From assembly GCA_017398555.1 (NCBI GenBank), contig JAFQFV010000021.1:1-50737 (forward strand): DNA of 50,737 nt, read 5' to 3'. The DNA comes from Alistipes sp. (GTDB lineage: Bacteria; Bacteroidota; Bacteroidia; Bacteroidales; Rikenellaceae). The first letter of the stretch is position 1; each line of letters opens with the position of its first letter. Positions 7,070 to 16,015 of the stretch are shown piece by piece. Position numbers and translations under genes: made by a program. The notes beneath the pieces were generated by a model. The model ran no database searches. It saw nothing but the letters and a program-made list of their open reading frames with translations, and had not been told where the DNA came from.

Positions 7070-7750
7070 TTACAAAGTACCAACTACCTTCTCAGCCTCA
7101 CGAGCCTCAGTAGAGGTAGCGTAGTCTGCCTGAAGAGCCTCAAGGCACTTCACAGCCTCAGCCTTGTTGCCAAGTGCTGCGTAAGCAAGAACCTGCTTGT
7201 AGAGGTAGAGAGGAGCTGTGTAGAGGTTTGCTGAAGCAGCAACAGCCTTCTTGTAGAGAGCAACTGCAGCCTCATACTCACCCTTCTCAACAGCGATATC
7301 GCCACGAAGACCGAGGTTCTGTGCATTTACAATCTCACCCGGAAGCTCATCTACTGCATCGTACATAGCCAGATACTTCTCCGCATTCTCAAGATCACCA
7401 AGACGGAGGTAGCAGATACCTGCATAGTGCTTTGCAAGGTTACCGGCAGCGGTAGAGCCATACTGCTCAACTACATCGAGGAAACCTGCGCCATTCTCGT
7501 CACCGTTAAGTGCGAGTGCGAAGTCAGGATTCTCAACACCGAAACGATCCTGTGCATCGATAATAAGCTCCGCAGCCTTCTCTGCATTTGCATCAACTAC
7601 AAAAGACTTGTAGAGATAGCCGGCAACTGCCAATGCTACGATAACTACCAATGCGATAATAACCTTCTTACCATTCTCCTGGAAGAACTGCTCTGTCTTG
7701 CCAACAGCCTCAACAACTGCTGCATCCTGAGGATTCTGAATTTTTGCCAT
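7070..7750 (-). CDS. Membrane-anchored tetratricopeptide-repeat protein
   Basis: A 226-aa protein: a short cytoplasmic N-terminus (residues 1-28), one transmembrane helix (about 30-50, VIIALVVIVALAVAGYLYKSF), then helical repeats in the order expected for TPR units (AGICYLRLGDLENAEKYLAMY about 108-128, a second repeat about 145-170, a third about 180-200). The arrangement resembles YfgM/AncA-like periplasmic chaperone-associated proteins, but equivalence is not shown. It is divergent from recF. Biased codon use suggests high expression. No catalytic residues are expected; it probably mediates protein contacts in the periplasm. Confidence 0.75.
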   Translation of the reverse strand: MAKIQNPQDAAVVEAVGKTEQFFQENGKKVIIALVVIVALAVAGYLYKSFVVDANAEKAAELIIDAQDRFGVENPDFALALNGDENGAGFLDVVEQYGSTAAGNLAKHYAGICYLRLGDLENAEKYLAMYDAVDELPGEIVNAQNLGLRGDIAVEKGEYEAAVALYKKAVAASANLYTAPLYLYKQVLAYAALGNKAEAVKCLEALQADYATSTEAREAEKVVGTL

Positions 7751-7797
7751 AATGTTTTTCTATTTTTTGTTTTTTGTTAATTTTCGTCTTCAAACTG

Positions 7798-7805
7798 CAA
7801 AAATA
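7798..7805 (-). promoter_or_regulatory. Putative -7 box of the TPR gene
   Basis: TATTTTTG on the minus strand matches TAnnTTTG, 47 nt upstream of the ATG at 7750. Confidence 0.45.
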
Positions 7806-7877
7806 AGATTTTTTACTCAATTATCCACCTTTTGCATACTTTTTTTTGAAAAATATCGATAGTTCGCCACTTTTTCG

Positions 7878-7885
7878 TATCTTTG
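7878..7885 (+). promoter_or_regulatory. Putative -7 box of recF
   Basis: TATCTTTG matches TAnnTTTG, 29 nt before the recF ATG. No good -33 TTTG at 19-21 bp; the nearest one is 29 bp away. Confidence 0.5.
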
Positions 7886-7914
7886 GACTGAAAATGTAAC
7901 GCTACAACAAGACG

Positions 7915-9003
7915 ATGATACTAAAAAAACTCTCTCTGATAAATTTCAAGAACCTTGCACAGCAGAATATCGAGCTTGAGCCGAATATCAACTGCTTTGT
8001 TGGCGATAATGGCACCTGCAAGACAAATATTGTCGATGCCATCCACTATCTTGCCATGTGCAAGTCGGCTCTTGGTATGAGCGATTCGCAGTGCGTGTTG
8101 CACGGAGAGGAGTCCTTTGTCGTCGATGGTGCTTTTGAGAATGAGGATGGCCGCAAGGAGCAGATTGTCTGCGCATATAGTCGTGGTAGTCAGAAGGTTA
8201 TCAAGCGCAACAGCAAGGCTTACGAGCGCTTTTCCGACCACGTCGGCCTCATCCCGACAGTGATTGTCTCCCCTGCCGATTCGATGCTCATCAGCGAGAG
8301 TGGCGAGGAGCGCAGAAGGTATATCAACGCCTTTATCTCCCAATTTGACCGCGACTATTTGGCGGCGATGATTCGATACAATACCGCCCTTGCCGAGCGA
8401 AATAAGTACCTCAAGATTGGCTCCGACGAGCAGATGCTGCTCATCTACGATATGCAACTTGCAAGCGCTGCCACAAAGATTTTCGAGCGCCGCAAGGAGA
8501 TGGTCACTCGCCTGCAACCGATAGTGGCGCAGTACTACAAACTACTCTCCGGCGACCGCGAAACGGTATCTCTCACATACCGTACCGATATGGAGGAGGG
8601 AGAGCTGACAGAGTTGCTGCTGAAATCGCGTGAAAAAGATTGCATTTTAGGACATACAACGGTCGGTATTCACCGCGACGATATACTCTTTACAATCGGC
8701 GATGTGCCGCTTAGAAAGTACGGCTCACAGGGCCAGCAAAAGTCGTTCATCATTGCCCTAAAACTCGCTCAGTATCAGATAATTGCGGAGCAGACAGGTA
8801 AAACTCCGATACTGCTTCTTGATGACGTTTTCGACAAGCTCGACGAGAGCCGAGTTGCCGAGCTGATAGCCATCGTTGCAAGCGATAGTTTCGGTCAGAT
8901 TGTAATCACCGATTGTAGCCACGAACGTATGGAGCGACTACTGCAAAATAGCGGCGCAGAGTACAAACTTTTTGATGTAACCTACGGAAAAGTAATCGAC
9001 TAA
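7915..9003 (+). CDS. recF: DNA replication and repair protein RecF
   Basis: A 362-aa SMC-like ATPase that loads RecA at gapped DNA with RecO and RecR. Landmarks are the N-terminal LKKLSLINFKNL, the P-loop region GDNGTCKTN at residues 30-38, the signature-like KYGSQGQQKSFIIALKLAQ at about 264-282 and Walker B PILLLDDVFDKLDE at about 299-312. Oddity: the Gly before the Walker A Lys is Cys35 (TGC), a position that is almost invariant in P-loop ATPases and one base away from GGC. Everything else is intact. The stop overlaps the start of the DUF721 gene (TAATG), so the two are translationally coupled. The ATG at 7915 fits the promoter and the family N-terminus. Confidence 0.95.
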   Translation: MILKKLSLINFKNLAQQNIELEPNINCFVGDNGTCKTNIVDAIHYLAMCKSALGMSDSQCVLHGEESFVVDGAFENEDGRKEQIVCAYSRGSQKVIKRNSKAYERFSDHVGLIPTVIVSPADSMLISESGEERRRYINAFISQFDRDYLAAMIRYNTALAERNKYLKIGSDEQMLLIYDMQLASAATKIFERRKEMVTRLQPIVAQYYKLLSGDRETVSLTYRTDMEEGELTELLLKSREKDCILGHTTVGIHRDDILFTIGDVPLRKYGSQGQQKSFIIALKLAQYQIIAEQTGKTPILLLDDVFDKLDESRVAELIAIVASDSFGQIVITDCSHERMERLLQNSGAEYKLFDVTYGKVID

Positions 9004-9293
9004 TGAAACGCACCGAGCCAAGACCGATAGGAGAGCTATTCGACCAACTCTTCAAAAGCCCGAACATCGCGGCAAAGATAGCCGAGGGCGGACTGCCAAA
9101 CACCTGGAGGGAGGTCGTGGGGCCAATTGTTGCCGAGCATACACGCCACGTGCGCTTTGTCAAGGGTACTCTGTATGTGCACGTGACATCTGCCGTAATT
9201 AGAACAGAGTTGATGATGCAACGCGATGCTCTCGTGCGCGCAATAAATGCACGCGCAGGTATTGATATTGTAAAGCAGGTGGTAGTGCAATAA
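9003..9293 (+). CDS. DUF721 (DciA-like) protein
   Basis: A 96-aa protein of the DUF721 family, named for DciA, a replicative-helicase loading factor in many bacteria without DnaC. Visible features are RPIGELFDQLFKS near the N-terminus, the conserved TWREVVGPIVAEHTRHVRFVKGTLYVHV block at about 33-60 and a C-terminal amphipathic helix. Its ATG overlaps the recF stop by one base, so coupled translation is likely and the association fits a replication role. Bacteroidetes members are short and lack the longer C-terminus of proteobacterial DciA. A helicase-loading role here is inferred from the family, not shown. Confidence 0.82.
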   Translation: MKRTEPRPIGELFDQLFKSPNIAAKIAEGGLPNTWREVVGPIVAEHTRHVRFVKGTLYVHVTSAVIRTELMMQRDALVRAINARAGIDIVKQVVVQ

Positions 9294-9328
9294 AATTCGC
9301 CGCATAAATCACTGATTATCAATACATT

Positions 9329-9361
9329 ATATCCGATTGGCAAAATCGGATATTTTTTTTT
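9329..9361 (+). terminator. Rho-independent terminator after recF-DUF721
   Basis: A perfect 10-bp stem ATATCCGATT (9329-9338) and AATCGGATAT (9344-9353), five-base loop, then nine Ts. Confidence 0.9.
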
Positions 9362-9452
9362 GAATAATTTGCCGCTCAAAACCAAATATTTGTCGTATCT
9401 TGCACCGTTAAATGGACAATTAACTACTTAACAATAACTAATTTACATTTTT

Positions 9453-12278
9453 ATGAAAAAATTTATCTACAACTTGTCGCGTTTTGCGATGATGTTTGCA
9501 GTAATTGCGATGGTCGCTTGTAATAACGACCCTGTAATCACTGATCCAGAGCCACAGCCAGAGCCAAAGCCGGAGCCAGAGCCAACCCCTGAGTTGGAGT
9601 TCAAGATGGAGGCTGAGCTGGTTAAGGCCGGTACATCTACTGCCGAGCTTAAGCTCACAACTCTCAACATTGGCCAGTATGCATACTCTGTTGATGAGGC
9701 GGGCGCTAATAATCAGGAGCTTACTCCGGATATCATCTTCGCTCTCGGTACAAGCTACGAGTGTAAGGATGGCGATAACACTGTTGTTATCGAGGGCCTT
9801 GCTCCGGGTAAGAGCTACGTAGTAACATTTGCAGGTGCTACCGTAGAGGATGAGTTCTACGAGAAGACTGCAAAGGTTGAGCTGACAACAGGTCAGTTTA
9901 CCGATGAGCTTACCATCTTTGATGTGGACTACAGCAGTTTCTCTATGCACTTTAACTTCCCTACTGACAAGGTTCAGCCGGGCAATGTTGTAAAGTGGGG
10001 TATGGCAATGTTCCCTATCTACTACGAGAGTCGCCTTGTCAAAGGATTTACCGATGCCGAGCAGATCAACTTAAACGACAACACTTATCACAACTACGTA
10101 ACCGAGAGCACCACTATTGTCTTCAATGAGCAGAATGGTTATATTGACGAGGAGTCTTCATACTACGAGCCTATCGTTCCCGGTCAGCCTATGTATCTGA
10201 TGCTCGGTGAGTTTGCTTACGACACAAATGACCACTGGGGTTGGGGTTCTGGTTACTACTCTGCACTCTTTGACTTTGACAACTACGTTAATGATTACTA
10301 CACAACAGGAAAGATGCCTGACGATGCGAAGTATTGGTACGGCTACAACCGCAAGGAGTTTATTATGAGTAAGGAGCCTTCAAAGATGAGTGCAAAGCCT
10401 GAGGTTACACTGAACCTGACACCAATGGGAGGTAAGGTTACTATCGACCTTCCGGATGGCGTTTATGGTGCTTGCATAGGTATGATGGATACTGCAACTA
10501 TGCTTGATATTCTGCCATTCCTCAACAATAACAGAGAGTACCTACAGTGGTATGTCACCTCTTACCACGCCTTTATGACAGGTCTTGCGTTTACTATCTT
10601 TAGCGACTCTACAGTTCAGTTGGAGGATTTGTTCTATATGAGACAAAAGACAAACTATACCCTCTACATTACCACTTTGGGTGATGAGCTCGGCTCAAAG
10701 CAGAGCTTCAAGACTGTTGAGTTCACACTTCCACAGCCAACAAAGCCTGCTCCAAAGGCTACCGTTACAGGTATTGTAAATCCTGAGACAAATGTAAATG
10801 AGCACGACTTTGTTTGGTTCAACCTTAAGAGTGCCTCTACAGACATTATTGCTGCGAAGTATCTTGCAAACTACGAGCGTGAGTGGGCTGCTATGCAGAG
10901 TCAGGTTATGAAGAGCTTAAATCTCACAGAGACTGAGGCTATCGACTATATGATTCAGACATACGGTACAAAACTCTCTGCTGAGGAGCTTGCTGCAATT
11001 CAGCTCGCAGAGGGTTGGAATGTAAACTTCACTACCCGACCTGACGCAGCAACTATCTGCGGTCTTAGCGTAATGAATGACGAGGGTACTTGGGGCTCGG
11101 CTATCGACATCTTCCGCTCAGCGAAGGAGCCTGCTGCCGCACCTGTACAGTCAACTCTCTTCGAGGAGCTTAAGGGCGAGTGGACAGCCTCAACAACCAT
11201 CCGCTACACTCACTACCACTATTGTCAGCATCCTGACGATGCTACACACCGTAACGACGATGTAAATTGCGGCAACCCTGATAACAACACGGAGAACAAC
11301 TACCTCATCACCCGCGACGAGCCTATCTCAAGCAAGGTAGTTATCGGCGAGGTTGGCTATGAGGCTACACTTCCAGAGGAGGTTTACCAGCTCTTCTTCG
11401 ACTCTTCTAACCTTAAGACTAAGGAGGAGGTTGATGCTGTTTACAACCAGTTCAAGGGTGCTGTGGATGACTTCAACACAAGCGTTCGCAACCAGAACCG
11501 CATCCTCTGCCAGGGCTTTGCTCTTGAGTACGATCCGGATGTTGTAGTTTGTCCTGTTCCTGAGCATACTGGTGCTCCTGATGGCAAGATTCCTGCAACA
11601 TACGCAACTCCTTATGAGCTCTTCATTGCTGATGGTGAGACATACTCGGCTTACAACTACGAGTCACCAATCTTTGACTTCGGTCCGAAGTGGTATCTTG
11701 AGATTGGCGCAGATGGCAAGGTAACTGCTCCATTCAACACTACCTACTTTGCTCCAATGGCACAGTGGTTTGAGAATGTTTATCAGTTTATCGGTGCTTG
11801 CAGCAGGGCTACTGCTCCATTTATGAGAGATAGCGATGGTAACATTGTCAATGGTCACTTCCCTGTAGAGATCTCTGCTGATAAGAATACCATTACAATT
11901 CTTCCATTCAAGCACACATTCTCGCTCACTGATGAGAACAATGTTACAAAGACATACACAGAAGACTTCTATCCACAGATTGCACGCGACTACAATGGTC
12001 AGTACCAGCTCTACAGCACAGTTGTAGCTCCAATCGTTCTTACACGTAACGGTGCTGCTGCCCCTGCTGCCGTATCTGCAAAGGCCCCTGCAATGCCGAA
12101 GGAGTTCAAGTCAATCGAGGAGGTTGTTGCACCGCGTCAGGCACCAAAGAGCCGTACAGCTCTGCCTATCGTGAAGAGTGTAAACGCACCACAGCTTATG
12201 AAGTACCACGTACTTTCAGCTGAGGAGTTCAAGCAGAACGCAAGAGAGCTCAGCGAGAAGCGTTACGGCCGTAAATAA
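9453..12278 (+). CDS. Large surface or periplasmic lipoprotein of unknown function
   Basis: A 941-aa lipoprotein. The signal ends in the lipobox MVAC (acylated Cys23), followed by NNDP and a Pro/Glu linker (DPEPQPEPKPEPEPTPE, about 30-46) that would hold the body away from the membrane. Residues of about 50-150 resemble an Ig/Fn3-like beta-sandwich (EGLAPGKSYVVTFAG); similar beta-rich segments recur near 330-420 and 430-450. The remainder is aromatic-rich with no enzyme motif I recognise. The last 80 residues are Ala/Pro/Lys-rich and basic. No type IX C-terminal signal is evident. It precedes the TlpA/DUF6029/Omp28 genes, though a strong hairpin separates it from them. Codon use suggests strong expression. 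Confidence 0.75.
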   Translation: MKKFIYNLSRFAMMFAVIAMVACNNDPVITDPEPQPEPKPEPEPTPELEFKMEAELVKAGTSTAELKLTTLNIGQYAYSVDEAGANNQELTPDIIFALGTSYECKDGDNTVVIEGLAPGKSYVVTFAGATVEDEFYEKTAKVELTTGQFTDELTIFDVDYSSFSMHFNFPTDKVQPGNVVKWGMAMFPIYYESRLVKGFTDAEQINLNDNTYHNYVTESTTIVFNEQNGYIDEESSYYEPIVPGQPMYLMLGEFAYDTNDHWGWGSGYYSALFDFDNYVNDYYTTGKMPDDAKYWYGYNRKEFIMSKEPSKMSAKPEVTLNLTPMGGKVTIDLPDGVYGACIGMMDTATMLDILPFLNNNREYLQWYVTSYHAFMTGLAFTIFSDSTVQLEDLFYMRQKTNYTLYITTLGDELGSKQSFKTVEFTLPQPTKPAPKATVTGIVNPETNVNEHDFVWFNLKSASTDIIAAKYLANYEREWAAMQSQVMKSLNLTETEAIDYMIQTYGTKLSAEELAAIQLAEGWNVNFTTRPDAATICGLSVMNDEGTWGSAIDIFRSAKEPAAAPVQSTLFEELKGEWTASTTIRYTHYHYCQHPDDATHRNDDVNCGNPDNNTENNYLITRDEPISSKVVIGEVGYEATLPEEVYQLFFDSSNLKTKEEVDAVYNQFKGAVDDFNTSVRNQNRILCQGFALEYDPDVVVCPVPEHTGAPDGKIPATYATPYELFIADGETYSAYNYESPIFDFGPKWYLEIGADGKVTAPFNTTYFAPMAQWFENVYQFIGACSRATAPFMRDSDGNIVNGHFPVEISADKNTITILPFKHTFSLTDENNVTKTYTEDFYPQIARDYNGQYQLYSTVVAPIVLTRNGAAAPAAVSAKAPAMPKEFKSIEEVVAPRQAPKSRTALPIVKSVNAPQLMKYHVLSAEEFKQNARELSEKRYGRK

Positions 12279-12289
12279 TTTTCTGCACA

Positions 12290-12335
12290 ATACCGCCATT
12301 GGTTCTCACCTGGGAGCCAATGGCGTATTTTATAC
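12290..12335 (+). terminator. Long hairpin between the lipoprotein and tlpA genes
   Basis: ATACCGCCATTGG continuing GTTCTC pairs with GGGAGCCAATGGC and GTAT around an ACCT loop (arms about 12290-12308 and 12313-12330), followed by TTTTAT. It would terminate or attenuate the lipoprotein transcript ahead of the next three genes, for which no separate -7 box is evident. Confidence 0.75.
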
Positions 12336-12345
12336 ACTACGTGAT

Positions 12346-12831
12346 ATGAAAAAGCTATTTTGTCTTATACTTGCCCTTGTCGCTGTTATCAGCGTATCAG
12401 CACAGCAGCTACCCGATGTAAAGGTAGAGAATATTGACGGCAAGGAGCTCTCTGTTCGTGAGCTGACAGGCAAGCCGCTCATTATCTGCTATTGGTCAAT
12501 CACCTGCAAACCTTGTATCCAGGAGCTGATGACCATCCTCGACCAGATTGAGGATTGGAAGGCCGAGGCCGACTTCGAGGTTATTGCCGTATCTGTGGAT
12601 GATGCTCGACTCAAGGCTACAGCCAAAGCAAAGGCGAATGTATTTAAGGACTCTTTTATCTGTCTGTTCGATGCAAATCAGGCTTTGAAGCGTGCTATGA
12701 ACGTATCGCTCACTCCGCAGAGCTTTGTTGTCGATAGCAAGGGTAATATCGTCTATTCTCACACCGGCTATACTCCGGGCAGTGAGCAGGAGCTGATTGA
12801 TAAGGTTATCAAGATTTATAAGAAGAAGTAA
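12346..12831 (+). CDS. TlpA-like periplasmic thioredoxin
   Basis: A 161-aa exported thioredoxin-fold protein. A signal peptide (residues 1-19, ending SVSAQ) is followed by a complete TlpA/ResA-type domain: the redox motif is C54-K-P-C57 in WSITCKPCIQEL, with the cis-Pro region at SLTPQSFVVDSKGNIV (about 123-138). Such proteins reduce or rearrange disulfides in the envelope. It is followed 12 bp later by the DUF6029 gene and then by an Omp28-like gene with its own CGNC site, suggesting that it supplies electrons or folds these partners. The CKPC dipeptide differs from the CGPC of general thioredoxins, so its redox potential may differ. Confidence 0.88.
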   Translation: MKKLFCLILALVAVISVSAQQLPDVKVENIDGKELSVRELTGKPLIICYWSITCKPCIQELMTILDQIEDWKAEADFEVIAVSVDDARLKATAKAKANVFKDSFICLFDANQALKRAMNVSLTPQSFVVDSKGNIVYSHTGYTPGSEQELIDKVIKIYKKK

Positions 12832-12843
12832 TAACTACAAACG

Positions 12844-14445
12844 ATGAAGAGACTACTTATTTCGGTCGTTGCTATCCTTGCAGCCCTTACCGCCTCGGCT
12901 CAAATCAGCCTCGGCGAGAAGGGTGGTGTCATCTCGGGCAGCATCGAGAGTAACAATATCGTCTATTTCAACGATAAGGCGCTCTCTACCCCTGCACCGG
13001 ATACACACTTCGGTTCCAACGACTACATTAAGGTTGATTATGCCATCGACCGTTTCTCCGCAGGTATTCAGGTGGAGACCTATCTGCCGGCACTGCAAGG
13101 TTATGAGATTGGCAACTACGGTTTGGGCAAGATGCACGACTTTAAGGTGCTCATTCCGCAGGTATATGCACAGTGGCAGGACAAGAGCTACTCGGTAACT
13201 GTCGGTAATATCTTCGACCAGTTCGGTAACGGACTTATCTTCCGTACTTTCGAGGATCGCCAGCTCGGTTTCAACAACGGTATGCTCGGTCTGCGTGCAA
13301 CTGCAAATATTGGCGATTATGTAGCAATCAAGGCACTCTATGGTCGTCCTCGCCTCTACACTTCCTACAAGACAGGTTGGGCTGGCGGTGCCGATTTGAG
13401 CCTCTCGTTGGGCGATATGTTCGGCTTTAAGCAGGGTGCACTCTTTGTTGAGGGTAGCTACACAAATCGTTACGAGAAGATTGGTGCAACAACTGCCCAA
13501 AATCTGCTCAATATGTACTCTGCACGCGTAAACTTCGATATGGCGGGCTTTACTCTGCGTGGCGAGTATGTTGGCAAGGGCAAGGATTTTACCACATCTA
13601 CAGAGGGTCATAAGGGTCAGGCGGTATATGGAGAGGTCGGCTATGCAAACGGCGGATTCAGCTTTACCGCTATGGGTCGTATGCTCGACAGAATGGTCAC
13701 TCCACTCACTATTGACGGCGCAGGCACAGGTAATACACTCAACTATCTGCCGGCTCTGACACGTCAATATACCTATATGCTCGCAAACCTCAACCCTTAT
13801 CAGGTAAATGCCGAGGGCGAGCTGGGTGGTCAGGCTGACTTCTACTACTCATACCGTAGCAAGAGCAACCGTTATCGCTACTGGAACTTCCACCTCAACT
13901 ACTCGACCTACTACACTCTGCGTAAGAGTCAGGCAAAGAGCGGCAACCACGAGCTGCTTTGGCAGGATATCAACTTCGACGTTGAGCGTCAGTGGTCAAA
14001 GAAGCTCAAGACTACATTCCTCTACTCTTTCCAGGAGTGGAATCCATACCACGGTTATCACCACAGAACCTACGTGTCGAATATCTTCGTTGCGGATGTT
14101 CAGTACAAGTTCGACCGCAAGAAGTCGTTGCGCGTAGAGGCTCAGTATATGCTCTCAGGCGAGTATGAGGGTGATTGGGTTGCGGGTCTGGTTGAGTTTA
14201 ACTTAGCACCACGCTGGAGCTTCTTTGTAAGCGATATGTACAACCACGGTCGTACAGACAAGAACGGCATCTACAAAGGCACCAAGAAGAACTACTACTC
14301 TGTTGGCGGTAGCTACACTATCAAGCGTACCCGCATTCAGCTCAGCTACGGCAGAAACCGCGCAGGATTTATCTGCTCAGGCGGTGTATGTCGCTACTCT
14401 CCGGAGTATAACGGAATTAACATTGCTGTAACCTCTTCATTCTAA
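12844..14445 (+). CDS. DUF6029-family outer-membrane beta-barrel protein
   Basis: A 533-aa protein with a clear signal peptide (MKRLLISVVAILAALTASA). The whole mature part has the alternating pattern and dense Tyr/Trp/Gly of a large beta-barrel, with recognisable DUF6029 segments (GSIESNNIVYFND about 32-44, VTVGNIFDQFGNGLIFRTFEDRQLG about 119-143, FYSYRSKSNRYRYWNFHLNYS near 340). The last residue is Phe, as in many outer-membrane barrels. Its function is unknown. It sits 12 bp after tlpA and 5 bp before the Omp28-like gene, so it is in one operon with them. No cysteine cluster suggests that it is itself a redox enzyme. It may be a channel or anchor for the Omp28-like lipoprotein. Confidence 0.8.
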   Translation: MKRLLISVVAILAALTASAQISLGEKGGVISGSIESNNIVYFNDKALSTPAPDTHFGSNDYIKVDYAIDRFSAGIQVETYLPALQGYEIGNYGLGKMHDFKVLIPQVYAQWQDKSYSVTVGNIFDQFGNGLIFRTFEDRQLGFNNGMLGLRATANIGDYVAIKALYGRPRLYTSYKTGWAGGADLSLSLGDMFGFKQGALFVEGSYTNRYEKIGATTAQNLLNMYSARVNFDMAGFTLRGEYVGKGKDFTTSTEGHKGQAVYGEVGYANGGFSFTAMGRMLDRMVTPLTIDGAGTGNTLNYLPALTRQYTYMLANLNPYQVNAEGELGGQADFYYSYRSKSNRYRYWNFHLNYSTYYTLRKSQAKSGNHELLWQDINFDVERQWSKKLKTTFLYSFQEWNPYHGYHHRTYVSNIFVADVQYKFDRKKSLRVEAQYMLSGEYEGDWVAGLVEFNLAPRWSFFVSDMYNHGRTDKNGIYKGTKKNYYSVGGSYTIKRTRIQLSYGRNRAGFICSGGVCRYSPEYNGINIAVTSSF

Positions 14446-14450
14446 GGACT

Positions 14451-15932
14451 ATGAGAAAGATTCTTAATATTTTAGCACTCCTTTTCGTTGCCATTTTTGC
14501 AACCTCTTGTCTCTATGGCAAGGGCTCTGATGAGGGTATGGATATAGAGAACACCTCGGGCTTTAAGGCAGAGGTTTCAGCAAGCGTAATTCTTGCCAAT
14601 GGCGAGGATACAGCTGTTTTCCGCGCACTTTTCAATGGCGAGGATGTAACTACAGAGGCTACCCTCTACAGCACAACCGACAATGAGGCGTTGGAGGAGA
14701 TGTCATTCTCGACATACACCCCTGGCATCTACACTTTCTACGTGGTCTATGGCGAGTATCGCAGTGAGGATATCAAGATTACCGCCGTGCAAGACCTTGA
14801 TCTTACAAACAAGGAGGAGAGTGGTCTTACTGCAACCGTTTCGACCAACCTTATTCAGGTGGGCAGAAGCTACGCTACATTTATCATCCGCTACGATGGT
14901 GCAGTGCTCTCTGCTGACGAGATAAGCAAGGTAAGTGTCTATGATGCGGCTAATGATACCAAGATTGAGATTTCTGAAGATAGCACTATCGGCAGCGAGT
15001 TCTCGTATGTAGTTGCAACCGATGAGAGTGGTACAGAGTATCTGCTCCTTGCATACTCTCCAAACGCTGCAGGCACACGCAGTTTCTGGGTGGGTTACAA
15101 GACAAAGAATACCCGCGAAACACCAATCTCTATTACCGCAGTTGCTTCTGATATTCCATCACGTCCTGCCGACGCAGAGCCTAACAACACCTCATTCACC
15201 CACCGTGCGCTATTCACACAGTTCACAGGTACTTGGTGTGGTAACTGTCCGTATATGATTGCTGCCTTCCACTATTTGTTTGAGGATGCAACATACAAGG
15301 ATAAGTTTATACACACAGCTATCCATGGTGGAGATATCTTCAAGGTCACTCTACCACCTGACCACAAAAGGGAGTTGGCAGCTATCCTCAACACTTCAGG
15401 CAGCTATCCATTTGTTCTCTGCAACCTGAAACTTGGCATACAGAACAGTCTGGTTGAGACCAATATCGGCAACCTTATGGGTGCTATCGAGACAACTATG
15501 CAGACCGATGCCCGTGCAGGTATTGCAGTACGTACTGAGCTGAAGGACAATATGTTGCTCGCTCGTGCATCTGTAAAGGTATCGCACACCGGCGAGTACT
15601 ATATCGGCGCTTGGCTTTTAGAGAGCAACCTGTATGCGGCACAGAGTAACTATACCGATATGACGGATGACTACCTTGACATCCACGAGAATGTTGTCCG
15701 CATTGCAGATAGCGACCCTGACAACAACTATATGGGTCACTCATTGGGTTCAATCACTAAGGGCGAGCGTGCAGACCACCTCTTTATTATGGAGCTCAAT
15801 CCAGAGTGGAAGGTTGAGAACTGCCACTTGGTGCTCTTCGTATCGACCACTCAGCACAAGCAGTTCGGAATAACAAATGCAGTCAAGACAACCTCGCTCA
15901 CTTCGGGTGTTGATTTTGACTACAAGAAGTAG
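14451..15932 (+). CDS. Omp28-related lipoprotein with thioredoxin-fold domain
   Basis: A 493-aa lipoprotein with lipobox ATSC (Cys20). Residues of about 35-240 form two or more Ig-like beta domains (ILANGEDTAVFRALFNGEDV and a similar second unit from about 125). Residues of about 250-490 are the Omp28 domain, which starts with FTGTWCGNCPYM (C263 and C266), a thioredoxin-like redox motif, and continues with a mixed alpha/beta fold. Omp28 was described as a Porphyromonas gingivalis surface protein; its exact role is unclear. It is the last gene of the tlpA/DUF6029 operon and is followed by a strong terminator. A surface or outer-membrane thiol-disulfide function is an inference from the CxxC motif. 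Confidence 0.85.
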   Translation: MRKILNILALLFVAIFATSCLYGKGSDEGMDIENTSGFKAEVSASVILANGEDTAVFRALFNGEDVTTEATLYSTTDNEALEEMSFSTYTPGIYTFYVVYGEYRSEDIKITAVQDLDLTNKEESGLTATVSTNLIQVGRSYATFIIRYDGAVLSADEISKVSVYDAANDTKIEISEDSTIGSEFSYVVATDESGTEYLLLAYSPNAAGTRSFWVGYKTKNTRETPISITAVASDIPSRPADAEPNNTSFTHRALFTQFTGTWCGNCPYMIAAFHYLFEDATYKDKFIHTAIHGGDIFKVTLPPDHKRELAAILNTSGSYPFVLCNLKLGIQNSLVETNIGNLMGAIETTMQTDARAGIAVRTELKDNMLLARASVKVSHTGEYYIGAWLLESNLYAAQSNYTDMTDDYLDIHENVVRIADSDPDNNYMGHSLGSITKGERADHLFIMELNPEWKVENCHLVLFVSTTQHKQFGITNAVKTTSLTSGVDFDYKK

Positions 15933-15962
15933 TGATACTTTATACCGCTTTAGGGCTATTTC

Positions 15963-15996
15963 AAATAGGGGTTTTCTTTGGAAAATCCCTATTTTT
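15963..15996 (+). terminator. Rho-independent terminator after the Omp28 operon
   Basis: A 14-bp stem (15963-15976 AAATAGGGGTTTTC with 15981-15994), loop TTTG, ending in Ts. The loop TTTG (15977-15980) is also the -33 element of the next promoter, so the two signals are nested. Confidence 0.88.
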
Positions 15997-16007
15997 ATAT
16001 ACCTTTG
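15977..16007 (+). promoter_or_regulatory. Promoter of coaD with very short leader
   Basis: -33 TTTG at 15977-15980, 19-bp spacer, -7 TACCTTTG at 16000-16007. The ATG at 16016 follows only 8 nt after the -7 box, so the transcript should have a leader of a few nucleotides at most. The sequence TACCTTTGTAACTAT is repeated exactly in the ybbR-coaE promoter near 50550. Confidence 0.8.
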
Positions 16008-16015
16008 TAACTATT

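Noticed and set aside
9438-9950. Minus-strand frame opposite the large lipoprotein, rich in Leu/Trp/Arg
   Set aside because: It is the shadow of the Pro/Glu linker and beta domain of the real gene; no promoter or ribosome context.
9453-12278. Type IX secretion C-terminal signal in the 941-aa lipoprotein
   Set aside because: The C-terminus is basic and Ala/Pro-rich and lacks the beta-rich CTD; the protein is already anchored by an N-terminal lipid.
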